DNA of 64,000 nucleotides, taken from the NCBI RefSeq assembly GCF_036350515.1, contig NZ_JAZDUE010000013.1, positions 1 through 64,000 on the forward strand. Reading direction: 5' to 3'. This document shows positions 33,188 through 42,305 of the stretch, in pieces (position 1 is the stretch's first letter; the number at the start of each line of letters is the position of its first letter). A program made the translations under genes and the position numbers. Origin of the DNA: Gordonia prachuapensis. GTDB taxonomy: Bacteria; Actinomycetota; Actinomycetes; Mycobacteriales; Mycobacteriaceae. The notes beneath the pieces are model-generated. The model worked only from the letters and a program-made list of their open reading frames with translations. It was not told the DNA's origin and ran no database searches.

Positions 33188-34138
33188 TCAGAACTCCTCG
33201 AATCCTCGGTAGTAGCCGATGAAGTCGTCGTGGCCGTCGACCAGCCCTTCCGTCCGGTAGCGGGTGATGTCCCAGGCGACCGGTCGACGCGCCAGCCGCC
33301 GGGAGTTCTGGTCGTAGAGCCGATGCTCGCTCCAGACCGTGAACGCCGACCCGTCGAGCAGAATTCCGCCGACGAAGCGCAGCAGACCCGCGCCAGATCC
33401 CCGAAGCGGTTGAGGTAGCGCGGTATCGAACACAGCGACCAAGTCGGCGACGGGACGCTCGATGAGCTCGAACGCACGACACTTGGTGCGGTAGTCGGCG
33501 TTGGCGAACGGCGAGGCGAACGGCCCGGCAAGCGGGGCGCCGGCAAGAACCGCCGCGACGTCGACGACCAGGCCCGCGAGCAACGACAGCGGGAAGGTGC
33601 GATCGGTGTCGGCGACCCCCAACGCACGATCGACCGCTTGCGCGACCTGATCGTCCGGCAGCGGCGGGGCCGGAACAGACAGGTCGGTCAGGGTCACCGA
33701 CAGTGCCACGGCGACGGGTCGCACGAGCGCGTCGCCCTGTGGGAGGAACCTGTCGACGAGGCCGATGAACTCGTCGGCGGCGCCGTCGCTCATGGCACCC
33801 GGGCCGCGACCCGTCACCCCCTGACGAACCGAGTATGGGTCGTCGCCCGGCATCACCATCACCGCGACACCCCGCAGCGCGTCGCGCGACGACACCCGCA
33901 GGCCGGCGAGAATCTGGCGCGCGACCGGCGGCATGTCCTCGTAGCCGTCGGGTGGCGCGGCCGCCGCCATCGGTCCACGGGATATCGCGGCAACGATCGT
34001 GGCGAGACCGGCCGTTCCCAGCAGTCGACGACGACTGACACCGCCCGAAGCATTGCGTTCATACTGCGCAGTGACTGTGTCTGAGGTCACAGCCGTACCG
34101 TACGGCACACCGGCAACACCCGCATCTGTTCGAGCCAT
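33188..34138 (-). CDS. DUF5987 family protein with Tat signal
   Basis: A 316-residue protein with a twin-arginine signal near residues 35-60 (SRRRLLG followed by a hydrophobic run TAGLATIVAAIS). The rest is helical and resembles the small, Tat-exported subunit of membrane-bound gluconate or glucose dehydrogenases (EFIGLVDRFLPQ; the ending RTEGLVDGHDDFIGYYRGFEEF spans the last residues). It lies 3 bp before the GMC gene. I take ATG 34138; ATG 34153 is also possible. The inferred job is to chaperone and export the GMC subunit. Confidence 0.78.
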   Translation of the reverse strand: MARTDAGVAGVPYGTAVTSDTVTAQYERNASGGVSRRRLLGTAGLATIVAAISRGPMAAAAPPDGYEDMPPVARQILAGLRVSSRDALRGVAVMVMPGDDPYSVRQGVTGRGPGAMSDGAADEFIGLVDRFLPQGDALVRPVAVALSVTLTDLSVPAPPLPDDQVAQAVDRALGVADTDRTFPLSLLAGLVVDVAAVLAGAPLAGPFASPFANADYRTKCRAFELIERPVADLVAVFDTALPQPLRGSGAGLLRFVGGILLDGSAFTVWSEHRLYDQNSRRLARRPVAWDITRYRTEGLVDGHDDFIGYYRGFEEF

Positions 34139-34225
34139 CGACACACCGGGCATGTACCCGCTTTGCGGGCGGTGAAACCGCAGCGGCACATTGACAGGCG
34201 GATCTGCCGGCGGTACGAAACCGTC

Positions 34226-35119
34226 ATGGAGACCGATTCGGCACTTCGCGCGACACCGTTCGGTCCGGTCACCGTACTGACGTCGGCGCACGGGGGCGCG
34301 TTTCCATACGGCAACTCGGTGATCGTCAACGGCTCCGCCGGGGCCATGATCATCGACCCGTCGCTCGAGGTCGACCACGACCCCGTCGGCGTCGACGCCG
34401 TGATGATCAGTCACGCCCACGAGGACCACATCGCGGGTCTCAAACACTTCTCGGCCCCCATCCACACGCACCACGCAGAGGTCGACGCGGTCCGTTCTCT
34501 CGAGGTGTTGATCGACGGCTACGGCCTGACCCCGCAGGAGAAGATCGCCGTCGACGAGGAGATCGGCAACCAGTTCGCTCTCCCGAACGGGTTCCCCGAG
34601 GCGAGTGGTGTCGATGGTGGCCACGTGTTCGACCTCGGCGACGTGACCGCCACCGTGATTCATCTTCCCGGCCACACCGCCGGCCACTGCGGCGTGCTCG
34701 TCGAGCCGACCGGGTTCCTGTACGTGGCCGACATCGACCTCACCTCGTTCGGCCCCATGTACGGCGACGTCGGCAGCAGTGTCGAGGCCTATCTCCGCTC
34801 CATCGACGTGGTCCGTGACATCGAGGCACGGTGGTACGGCACCTTTCACCAGAAGGGCGTCATCGAGGGTGCCACCGAATTCCGCCGCCGCCTCACCGAC
34901 TACGCAGCGGTCATCGCACGCCGGGACGACCGGCTGCTGGATTTCCTGGACAGACCGCGAACGCTCGCCGACATCGTCGCCCACCGCCTGGTGTACCGAC
35001 CCCACGTCGACATGCCGTTCGTCGACGCCGTCGAACGCCGGACCGCCGAACTGCACCTCGAGCGGCTGATCGATCTCGAGCAGGTGGGCCGCACCGACGA
35101 GGGCTACGTGCGCATCTGA
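34226..35119 (+). CDS. MBL-fold metallo-hydrolase
   Basis: A 297-residue metallo-beta-lactamase-fold enzyme. The metal-binding motif is SHAHEDHIAG (about residues 70-79). Further ligands are HLPGHTAGHCG and the Asp in YVADIDLTSFG. The C-terminal third is helical, as in glyoxalase II-like or lactonase-like members. The substrate cannot be assigned. ATG 34226 was chosen over an upstream in-frame start at 34163 because the extra residues are unlike the family. It is divergent from the DUF5987/GMC operon. Confidence 0.88.
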   Translation: METDSALRATPFGPVTVLTSAHGGAFPYGNSVIVNGSAGAMIIDPSLEVDHDPVGVDAVMISHAHEDHIAGLKHFSAPIHTHHAEVDAVRSLEVLIDGYGLTPQEKIAVDEEIGNQFALPNGFPEASGVDGGHVFDLGDVTATVIHLPGHTAGHCGVLVEPTGFLYVADIDLTSFGPMYGDVGSSVEAYLRSIDVVRDIEARWYGTFHQKGVIEGATEFRRRLTDYAAVIARRDDRLLDFLDRPRTLADIVAHRLVYRPHVDMPFVDAVERRTAELHLERLIDLEQVGRTDEGYVRI

Positions 35120-35248
35120 TTCCCTTCCCGTCACCGCCTGCAGGTCGACGCGCAGCCTTCTCCCCGACGCGCGGCTTGCACGCTGAGCGTCTGATGGGAA
35201 GTCGAGCGTTCACACCACAGCCGCGCCAGTGCGTGGGAGTATCGCCCC

Positions 35249-35473
35249 ATGAGTGATCACACATATCGCGTCATCGAGGTTGTCGGGTCCTCACCGGAGG
35301 GCATCGACCAGGCCATCGCCAACGCCATCGGCCGGGTCTCGGAGACGACTCGCAATGTCGAGTGGTTCGAGGTGGTCAGCACGCGCGGCCACATCGTCGA
35401 CGGCAAGGTCGCCCACACCCAGGTCACGCTCAAGGTGGGCTTCCGGGTCGAACCCAACGGCGCATTGGACTGA
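35249..35473 (+). CDS. Dodecin (flavin-binding storage protein)
   Basis: A 74-residue dodecin. It assembles into a hollow dodecamer that binds FMN or riboflavin and limits flavin photochemistry. The sequence has YRVIEVVGSSPEGIDQAIANAIGR, then VEWFEVVSTRGHI with the Trp that stacks on flavin, and VTLKVGFRVE. Length and order match the family exactly. It lies just upstream of furA-katG, which fits a general oxidative-stress setting. Confidence 0.95.
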   Translation: MSDHTYRVIEVVGSSPEGIDQAIANAIGRVSETTRNVEWFEVVSTRGHIVDGKVAHTQVTLKVGFRVEPNGALD

Positions 35474-35504
35474 CGGCCGCCGACCAGGGGCTTTCCACCA
35501 AAAC

Positions 35505-35533
35505 TTGACTGAGTCCAGAAAACCGGCATCATT
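35505..35533 (+). promoter_or_regulatory. furA-katG promoter (leaderless)
   Basis: TTGACT (35505-35510) serves as -35. CATCAT or ATCATT follows after 16-17 bp as -10 and ends 7-8 bp before the furA GTG at 35540, leaving essentially no leader. The AT-rich stretch around AACTTGACTGAGTCCAGAAAA resembles the autoregulated furA promoter described in mycobacteria, in which FurA binds just upstream of and across this region. Confidence 0.65.
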
Positions 35534-35539
35534 GTCTGC

Positions 35540-35983
35540 GTGCCGTCTCCCACTGATCACGTAAAGCGTTTGCGTGACGCGGATCTGCGGGTCACCCGTC
35601 CGCGTCTCGCCGTTCTGGACGCCGTGTGGGCACACCCCCATGCCGACACCGACACCATCGTCGGGGCCGTCCGGGCCGGACTTCCCGACGTGTCCAAGCA
35701 AGCGGTCTACGACGTGCTCCGCGCGTTGACGACCGCCGGTCTCGTACGGCGAATCCAGCCGTCCGGCCATGTCGCCCGTTACGAGTCGCGCGTCGGCGAC
35801 AACCATCACCACGTCATCTGCCGGTCCTGCGGGGCCATCGGTGACGTCGACTGTGCCGTCGGGGCTGCACCTTGCCTCACCCCGTCGGAGCACCACGGCT
35901 TCGTCCTCGACGAGGCCGAGGTCATCTATTGGGGTTTCTGCGCCGACTGCGCGGACTCCCTCCCTTCGGGATCACATCCGTGA
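35540..35983 (+). CDS. furA: Fur-family transcriptional regulator (FurA-type)
   Basis: A 147-residue Fur family repressor. The winged helix spans about residues 5-85 (VTRPRLAVLDAVWAHPHADT and KQAVYDVLRALTTAGLVRR). The metal-sensing part has NHHHVICRSCG with CxxC, and a late CADC pair. In mycolata FurA senses metal or peroxide and represses itself and katG. GTG 35540 sits right after the -10, so it is read from a leaderless mRNA. katG starts 37 bp downstream on the same strand, as in mycobacteria. Confidence 0.92.
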   Translation: MPSPTDHVKRLRDADLRVTRPRLAVLDAVWAHPHADTDTIVGAVRAGLPDVSKQAVYDVLRALTTAGLVRRIQPSGHVARYESRVGDNHHHVICRSCGAIGDVDCAVGAAPCLTPSEHHGFVLDEAEVIYWGFCADCADSLPSGSHP

Positions 35984-36020
35984 TCACAGCCCGAATCACT
36001 CACTCCCGGAAAGGTTTGTC

Positions 36021-38249
36021 GTGACCGAGCAAAACCCTGCCCACGCCACCGAGCACCCTCCTATCGCCGAGGCCAACACCGAGGCAGCCGACAAGGGATG
36101 CCCGATGCGGATCAAGCCGCCCGTCGAGGGTGGCGGCAACCGCGACTGGTGGCCCAATCAGCTCAATCTCAAACTGCTGGCACACAACCCGGATGTGGTG
36201 AATCCGCTCGACGAGAGCTACGACTACGACGCCGCGCTGCAGACGCTCGACGTCGCTGCGCTCAAGGCTGATCTCGCCGAGGTCATGACGACGTCGCAGG
36301 CGTGGTGGCCGGCCGACTTCGGGCACTACGGTCCGCTGTTCATCCGCATGTCATGGCACGCCGCCGGCACCTACCGCGTCGAGGACGGCCGCGGCGGCGC
36401 CGGTTCGGGCATGCAGCGATTCGCCCCCCTCAACAGCTGGCCGGACAACGCCAGCCTCGACAAGGCACGCCGCCTGCTGTGGCCGGTCAAGAAGAAGTAC
36501 GGCAAGGCGATCTCGTGGGCCGACCTGCTGGTTCTCGCCGGCAACGTCGCACTGGAGTCGATGGGCTTCAAGACCGCAGGCTTCGCGTTCGGTCGTCCCG
36601 ACCAGTGGGAGCCCGAGGAGGTCTACTGGGGCCCCGAGGCCGAGTGGCTCGGCGATGACCGCTACAGCGGCGAACGTGATCTCGAGAACCCGCTCGCCGC
36701 CGTACAGATGGGCCTGATCTACGTCAATCCCGAAGGCCCCAACGGCAACCCGGACCCACTTGCCGCGGCGCAGGACATTCGCGACACCTTCGGCCGGATG
36801 GCGATGAACGACGTGGAGACCGCGGCACTCATCGTCGGTGGACACACCTTCGGCAAGACCCACGGCAACGGTGACGCCGAGCTCGTCGGCCCGGAGCCGG
36901 AGGCCGCGCCCATCGAGCAGATGGGTCTGGGTTGGGTGAACCCGCAGGGCAGCGGCGTCGGTGCCGATGCGATCACCAGTGGCCTGGAGGTCATCTGGAC
37001 CGATACCCCGACCAAGTGGGACAACAGCTTCCTGGAGATCCTCTACGGCTACGAGTGGGAACTCACCAAGAGCCCCGCCGGCGCCAACCAGTGGAAGCCG
37101 AAGGATGCCGCAGGCGAGGGCACCGTCCCGAATGCGTTCGGCGAGGGCAAGACCCACCCGTCCATGCTGACCACCGACCTGTCGATGCGGATGGACCCGG
37201 GATTCGAGAAGATCACCCGCCGGTGGCTGGAACACCCTGAGGAGCTCGCCGACGAGTTCGCGAAGGCGTGGTTCAAGCTGCTGCACCGCGACATGGGTCC
37301 GGCGATCCGCTACCGCGGTCCGCTGGTGCCGTCGGAGACCTACATCTGGCAGGACAATGTGCCGGCACACGAGGGACCTACGCTCTCCGACGCCGATGTC
37401 GATTCGCTGAAGGCGCAGCTGCTCGAGTCGGGTCTCACCGTGTCCCAGCTCGTCTCGACCGCATGGAAGGCCGCATCGTCGTTCCGCGGCAGCGACTTCC
37501 GCGGTGGCGCGAACGGCGGCCGCATCCGCCTGCAGCCGCAGGTCGGCTGGGAGGTCAACGAGCCCGACGAGCTCGCGCAGGTCATCAGCACCCTCGAGCG
37601 CATCCAGGAGAGCTTCAACGGTGAGGCGGGCGCCAAGGTGTCCTTCGCCGACCTCGTGGTGCTCGGTGGTGTGGCCGGCGTCGAGAAGGCGGCCAAGGAC
37701 GCCGGCGTCGACGTCACCGTCCCGTTTACCCCGGGCCGTACCGACGCCACCCAGGAGATGACCGACGAGGACTCCTTCGCGCACATGGAGCCCAAGGCCG
37801 ACGGATTCCGGAACTACGCCGGCAAGGCCAGCGAGATGCCCGCGGAATACCGCCTGCTGGACAAGGCGAACCTGCTCACTCTGTCGGCGCCGGAGATGAC
37901 CGTGCTCGTCGGTGGTCTGCGAGTTCTGGGCGCGAACCACAACGGTTCGTCGCACGGCGTGTTCACGGAGACGCCGGGCCAGTTGACGAACGACTTCTTC
38001 GTCAACGTGCTGGACATGGCCACCGAGTGGACGCCGTCACCTGCCGACGACGGCTCCTATGTCGGCAAGGACCGCGAGAGCGGAGCGACGAAGTGGACCG
38101 GCACGCGTGCCGACCTGGTCTTCGGTTCCAACTCCCAGCTGCGGGCCCTGGCGGAGGTCTACGCCGAGGACGATGCCAAGGAGAAGTTCGTGAAGGACTT
38201 CGTCGCGGCATGGGACAAGGTCATGAACCTCGACCGGTTCGACGTGTGA
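36021..38249 (+). CDS. katG: Catalase-peroxidase KatG
   Basis: A 742-residue bifunctional heme catalase-peroxidase. The distal active site is RMSWHAAGTYR with Trp112 and His113; the proximal heme ligand His (about residue 281) is in TFGKTHGNG. The Tyr of the Met-Tyr-Trp crosslink is in MGLIYVNPEGPNG. The C-terminal half is the degenerate duplicated domain. Length and motifs are normal. It is expressed from the furA promoter, removes hydrogen peroxide, and in mycobacteria activates isoniazid. The GTG 36021 start is preceded by GGAAAGG. Confidence 0.97.
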   Translation: MTEQNPAHATEHPPIAEANTEAADKGCPMRIKPPVEGGGNRDWWPNQLNLKLLAHNPDVVNPLDESYDYDAALQTLDVAALKADLAEVMTTSQAWWPADFGHYGPLFIRMSWHAAGTYRVEDGRGGAGSGMQRFAPLNSWPDNASLDKARRLLWPVKKKYGKAISWADLLVLAGNVALESMGFKTAGFAFGRPDQWEPEEVYWGPEAEWLGDDRYSGERDLENPLAAVQMGLIYVNPEGPNGNPDPLAAAQDIRDTFGRMAMNDVETAALIVGGHTFGKTHGNGDAELVGPEPEAAPIEQMGLGWVNPQGSGVGADAITSGLEVIWTDTPTKWDNSFLEILYGYEWELTKSPAGANQWKPKDAAGEGTVPNAFGEGKTHPSMLTTDLSMRMDPGFEKITRRWLEHPEELADEFAKAWFKLLHRDMGPAIRYRGPLVPSETYIWQDNVPAHEGPTLSDADVDSLKAQLLESGLTVSQLVSTAWKAASSFRGSDFRGGANGGRIRLQPQVGWEVNEPDELAQVISTLERIQESFNGEAGAKVSFADLVVLGGVAGVEKAAKDAGVDVTVPFTPGRTDATQEMTDEDSFAHMEPKADGFRNYAGKASEMPAEYRLLDKANLLTLSAPEMTVLVGGLRVLGANHNGSSHGVFTETPGQLTNDFFVNVLDMATEWTPSPADDGSYVGKDRESGATKWTGTRADLVFGSNSQLRALAEVYAEDDAKEKFVKDFVAAWDKVMNLDRFDV

Positions 38250-38269
38250 TCATCCGCTGATCGACGACA

Positions 38270-38297
38270 GTGCCCTCCGGCCACCGCCGGAGGGCAC
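38270..38297. terminator. Strong hairpin between katG and bluB
   Basis: A perfect 12 bp stem, GTGCCCTCCGGC pairing with GCCGGAGGGCAC, closes a 4-base loop (CACC). It lies 21 bp after the katG stop and 37 bp before the end of the convergent bluB gene, so it can serve both. No T-tract follows, as is common in actinobacteria. Confidence 0.8.
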
Positions 38298-38333
38298 AGT
38301 CGTATCCGCATGCCCGCGAGTCGGTCTGCTCAA

Positions 38334-38963
38334 TCAGGCGCTCGGCGCCGTGAATGTCTCGCGGTGCACGGCGTCGGCGAGCGGCCGCCGTGACCGCCAA
38401 CCGAAACGTTCGAGATCGGGCACGGTCTGCAGCTGCGTGACCGGGCCGATGCACAGCCACGCGACGACGTCGAGACCTCTCGGCAGATCGATCAACCGGC
38501 GCACGGCATCAGGCCGATAGAAGGACACCCATCCCACGCCGAGGCCTTCGGCGGTCGCGGCGAGCCACAGGTTCTGAATCGCCAACCCCACCGACAACCG
38601 CCCGGTCTCCTCGACCGTGTGACGACCGAGCACATGGGGTCCTCCTCGACCCGCGTCGTAGGTGACCACGATGCCGGTACCGGACTGCTCGATGCCCTCG
38701 ACGACGATCGGGTCGAAGGTCTGCGCGCGGTCGGCGGGCAACGACCGCGCGAAATCGGCGCGGCAGCCCGCGACGTGCTCGGCGAACGCGGCCAGGCGCC
38801 CCGGCTCCTGGATCACCACGAAATCCCACGGCTGGGTGTTGCCCACACTCGGCGCCGCATGCGCGGCCGACAGCACCCGCCACAACCGTGCCTCGTCGAC
38901 CACGTCTCCGCTGAACTCGTTCCGCACGTCGCGTCGGCTCGCGATCGCCTCGTAGATGTCCAT
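38334..38963 (-). CDS. bluB: 5,6-dimethylbenzimidazole synthase (nitroreductase family)
   Basis: A 209-residue BluB-type nitroreductase-fold enzyme. It breaks down FMN with oxygen to make 5,6-dimethylbenzimidazole, the lower ligand of cobalamin. Family traits are IASRRDVRNEF, AHAAPSVGNTQPWDFVVI and GLGVGWVSFYRPDAVRRLIDLP, with a C-terminal WRSRRPLADAVH. No other cobalamin genes are near. ATG 38963 is preferred over longer readings that enter the divergent promoter. A general nitroreductase is the alternative. Confidence 0.85.
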   Translation of the reverse strand: MDIYEAIASRRDVRNEFSGDVVDEARLWRVLSAAHAAPSVGNTQPWDFVVIQEPGRLAAFAEHVAGCRADFARSLPADRAQTFDPIVVEGIEQSGTGIVVTYDAGRGGPHVLGRHTVEETGRLSVGLAIQNLWLAATAEGLGVGWVSFYRPDAVRRLIDLPRGLDVVAWLCIGPVTQLQTVPDLERFGWRSRRPLADAVHRETFTAPSA

Positions 38964-39057
38964 CCCCACCACACTTCCCGGTCCGGGCACACACACCACG
39001 TCCGGGGTCCGCGGGCGGTCCGATACACGGTCTCCCGAACGATGGCACGATGGGCCG

Positions 39058-39645
39058 ATGGCGACGCGATGGGACGACACGAACGCCCCCAAGGGCGACA
39101 AGTACGACGAACGCTGGCAGCATCTGTTGTCCGCCGGACAGAACATCCACGGCCAAGCGGACCTGGTGCAATCGTTGATCGGTGACAGGACCGATCAGCG
39201 GATCCTCGACGCGGGCTGCGGAACCGGCCGCGTCGCGATCGAACTCCGCCGCCGGGGATTCGCCGTGGTCGGTGTCGACTCCGACGATCACATGCTGTCC
39301 ACCGCCAGACGCAACGGACCCGACGTCCCCTGGGTACTCGCCGACCTCGCCGAACTGGACACGAACATCGAAGGCACCTTCGAGCTCGCGGTTCTCGCCG
39401 GCAACGTGATGATCTTCCTCGAGCCGGACACCGAGGGGCGGGTTCTCGACCAGCTGTCCCAGCGGATCGAGCCGGGCGGTCTGCTGGTCGCCGGATTCTC
39501 GCTGCGCGAGGATCGGCTGTCCCTCGCCGACTACGACGATCTCGCAGAGCGATCCGGCTTCGACCTGGTCGACAGGTGGTCGACGTGGGACCGTGATCCG
39601 TTCGACGGCGACGACTATGCGGTATCGGTGCACCGTCGTCGCTGA
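39058..39645 (+). CDS. Class I SAM-dependent methyltransferase
   Basis: A 195-residue methyltransferase with motif I LDAGCGTGRVAIEL (about residues 50-63), acidic strand 2 VVGVDSDDHML, and post-motif LAVLAGNVMIFLEPD. The N-terminal YDERWQHLLSAGQNIHGQAD is typical of a family found throughout mycolata. ATG 39058 fits it well. Divergent from bluB. The substrate is unknown. Confidence 0.87.
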   Translation: MATRWDDTNAPKGDKYDERWQHLLSAGQNIHGQADLVQSLIGDRTDQRILDAGCGTGRVAIELRRRGFAVVGVDSDDHMLSTARRNGPDVPWVLADLAELDTNIEGTFELAVLAGNVMIFLEPDTEGRVLDQLSQRIEPGGLLVAGFSLREDRLSLADYDDLAERSGFDLVDRWSTWDRDPFDGDDYAVSVHRRR

Positions 39646-39774
39646 TCTGCGGTATCAGAGGTCGCCGAACCGACCGATCGTCGGAGATCTGTTATCTCCT
39701 CGCCCAGCATCTGTTCCCTGCAGTCGCTATGCTGGCGCTTCCACTGGCGCCGATGGGCCGCACGGACAGGAGCG

Positions 39775-41052
39775 ATGATGACCTCAGATCTGAGTCCGGA
39801 CGCGCTGCCGCCCGCATCGTCCGGTCACATCCGACTGACCTCTCACAGCGGCGGACTCGACGCGCTCCCGATCCGATGGGGCGCACCGACCCCGGCCGAA
39901 CGCGGACCCGTCGTCGGCACCACCTCGCGCCGTTCGCACCGAAATGTCATCGGCACCCACAGCGGCTCGTACAGCGTCTATCGCGCGCTGGCCGTCGCCG
40001 CGGGCGCGCTGTCCCGGGAACACCGCGCCGACCTCACCGACACCGCACCCACCGATGTCGTCGGCCCGCACCCGCAATGGTCGGAACCCGACCGCATCGT
40101 CAGCCTCGATCCGTGGGGGGCGGTCACCTCCGATGTGTTCGCCGACCGGTTGGCCGCCGGACACGACATCCGTCCGACCATCGCGATCACCAAGGCCCAC
40201 GTGATCCTTCCCGAGATCGCCGACGCCATCGCGCAGGGACGACTGCGACCCGACGGCCGGTTCCTTCTCGACTCCGGCGCCGCGCTCGTCACCAAGGCTG
40301 CCGTCGAACCGGTGTGGTACCTGCCCGGGGTCGCTCAGCGATTCGGATGTACCGAGGCCGCGCTCCGGCGCGTGCTGTTCGAGGAGACCGGCGGGATGTA
40401 CCCGGAGCTCGTCACCCGATCCGACCTCGAGGTCTTCCTCCCGCCGATCGGTGGTCAAACCGTCTACATCTTCGGCAGCGCAACCGATCTCGTGAACCCG
40501 GAGGTCGAGCTCACCGCACGCGTACACGACGAGTGCAACGGATCGGACGTCTTCGGTTCCGACATCTGCACGTGCCGGCCGTATCTGACACATGCGATCG
40601 AGGAATGCATCCTCTGCGCACAACGCGGAGGTGTCGGGCTGGTCGCCTATTCACGTAAAGAAGGACGCGCGCTCGGCGAGGTCACCAAGTTCCTCGTCTA
40701 CAACGCACGGAAACGGCAGGTCGGCGGAGACACCGCAGAGCAGTACTTCGCACGGACCGAATGCGTTGCGGGCGTGCAGGACATGCGGTTTCAGGAGTTG
40801 ATGCCCGATGTGCTGCACTGGCTCGGTATCCGGAAGATCCACCGTCTGGTGTCGATGAGCAACATGAAGTACGACGCCATCACCGGTTCGGGCATCGAGG
40901 TCGGCGAACGGGTCAACATCCCCGATGAACTCATCCCCGCCGATGCTCAGGTCGAGATCGACGCGAAGATGGCAGCCGGCTACTTCACCCCGGGTCAGGT
41001 GCCGGACGCAGCGGAACTGGGCAAGGCCAAGGGCAGGGGCCTGGGCACGTGA
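39775..41052 (+). CDS. GTP cyclohydrolase II-like uracil catabolism protein Urc1
   Basis: A 425-residue RibA-type protein with an extra N-terminal domain of about 200 residues. The zinc site is seen in HDECNGSDVFGSDICTCRP (Cys, then C-x-C), and the RibA loop in YSRKEGRALGEVTKFLVYNARK. This long form is Urc1 of the URC uracil degradation pathway, first known from the yeast Lachancea kluyveri and found in bacteria beside DUF1688 and a uracil phosphoribosyltransferase, exactly as here. AGGAG precedes the paired ATGs at 39775/39778. It overlaps the DUF1688 gene by 4 bp. Confidence 0.87.
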   Translation: MMTSDLSPDALPPASSGHIRLTSHSGGLDALPIRWGAPTPAERGPVVGTTSRRSHRNVIGTHSGSYSVYRALAVAAGALSREHRADLTDTAPTDVVGPHPQWSEPDRIVSLDPWGAVTSDVFADRLAAGHDIRPTIAITKAHVILPEIADAIAQGRLRPDGRFLLDSGAALVTKAAVEPVWYLPGVAQRFGCTEAALRRVLFEETGGMYPELVTRSDLEVFLPPIGGQTVYIFGSATDLVNPEVELTARVHDECNGSDVFGSDICTCRPYLTHAIEECILCAQRGGVGLVAYSRKEGRALGEVTKFLVYNARKRQVGGDTAEQYFARTECVAGVQDMRFQELMPDVLHWLGIRKIHRLVSMSNMKYDAITGSGIEVGERVNIPDELIPADAQVEIDAKMAAGYFTPGQVPDAAELGKAKGRGLGT

Positions 41053-42290
41053 CGATCGACCTGCCGGAGGTCACCGGCGCGCAGCGCGCCGCCGGGACAC
41101 TCCGGTCCACCACGGCCATCCGGCAACGGGCCGGCGCGCTCACCGAGCGCGCCCGTGCCGGAGATTCCACCTGGTTCGTCGTCGACGACGACGCCCTACC
41201 GGCCGCCGCGGCCGAGGTCGTGACCGTGACGCGACGCCGATATCCCGAGCTCGACATCCCATTCCACAGTCGCTGGCGACATTTCGAGGCCGGTGGTACG
41301 GATCGGACCGACCGGATCCGCCGACTCCTGCCCGACGATCGGGCAGCCCAGGCGAGGTCGCTCATCGACCTGGCGGTCGTCAGTGTTCTCCTCGACGCCG
41401 GTGCAGGTCCGGACTGGTCGTACGTCGAGGCGGACACCGGCCTGCGAATAGGGCGTTCCGAAGGTCTCGCAGTCGCGTGCTGGCATGCCTTCGTCGATGG
41501 CCTGTTTTCCACCGATCCCGACCGGCCGATGCAGGTCGATGCCGCCGGTCTGCGTCGGCTGACCGTCGCCGATCTCGGCACCGCTTTCCAGGTCGACGAC
41601 CGCAACCCACTCGTCGGGCTCGACGGACGCGTGGAGTTGCTGCGGCGGCTCGGGACCACCATGGGCGAGCGTGCCGACGTCTTCGGCGACGATCGCCGGC
41701 CCGGCCACCTCTACGACGCGCTGGCAGGAGCCGGCACCACCGCGGTCGACGCCCATGCCATCCTCGACCTGTTGTTGACCACCACCTCGGGGATCTGGTT
41801 GTCCGGCAACACGCTCGGCGGGGTCCCGCTGGGCGACTGCTGGCGCCACAAAGCCGTGCGCGGCGACGGATTGACCGACGGATGGATGCCGTTCCACAAA
41901 TTGTCACAGTGGTTGACGTATTCACTGCTCGAGCCGTTCGTATGGGCCGGCCATGGTGTCGACGGCCTCGATTCCCTGACCGCACTGCCGGAATACCGCA
42001 ACGGCGGTCTGCTGCTCGATACCGGTGTCCTGCGGCTCCGCGATCCCGATGTCGCGGAACACCGCTGGGCCGCAGGCGACGAGCTCGTCGTGGAATGGCG
42101 GGCGCTGACCATCACGCTGATCGACGAGATCGCGCAGGAGGTACGCCGCGAGCTCGCGGTCGACGCCGACCGACTCCCGTTGGCCTGTGTGCTGGAAGGG
42201 GGCACGTGGGCGGCCGGCCGGGAATGCGCCCGGGCACGGCGCGGCGGCCTGCCTCCCCTCGACATCGCCAGTGACGGCACCGTTTTCTGA
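41049..42290 (+). CDS. DUF1688 family protein, Urc4-type
   Basis: A 413-residue DUF1688 protein. Landmarks are TTAIRQRAGALTERARAG at the start, IPFHSRWRHFEAGG, RSLIDLAVVSVLLDAGAGPDW, the long GWMPFHKLSQWLTYSLLEPF and the final VLEGGTWAAGRECAR. In yeast, Urc4 is essential for uracil breakdown but its reaction is not settled. It overlaps urc1 by 4 bp and is followed after 15 bp by upp, forming a tight three-gene operon. Confidence 0.88.
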   Translation: MTIDLPEVTGAQRAAGTLRSTTAIRQRAGALTERARAGDSTWFVVDDDALPAAAAEVVTVTRRRYPELDIPFHSRWRHFEAGGTDRTDRIRRLLPDDRAAQARSLIDLAVVSVLLDAGAGPDWSYVEADTGLRIGRSEGLAVACWHAFVDGLFSTDPDRPMQVDAAGLRRLTVADLGTAFQVDDRNPLVGLDGRVELLRRLGTTMGERADVFGDDRRPGHLYDALAGAGTTAVDAHAILDLLLTTTSGIWLSGNTLGGVPLGDCWRHKAVRGDGLTDGWMPFHKLSQWLTYSLLEPFVWAGHGVDGLDSLTALPEYRNGGLLLDTGVLRLRDPDVAEHRWAAGDELVVEWRALTITLIDEIAQEVRRELAVDADRLPLACVLEGGTWAAGRECARARRGGLPPLDIASDGTVF

Positions 42291-42305
42291 CCGAAGGATC
42301 CCGAC

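Noticed and set aside
33188..35134. 648-residue protein on the minus strand in place of DUF5987
   Set aside because: The first half lies opposite the MBL-fold gene and has no domain; the Tat signal and family N-terminus show that the gene starts near 34138.
36351..37955. Long open frame antisense to katG (534 codons)
   Set aside because: It lies entirely opposite a well-supported gene, has no recognisable domain, and such frames are expected in high-GC DNA.
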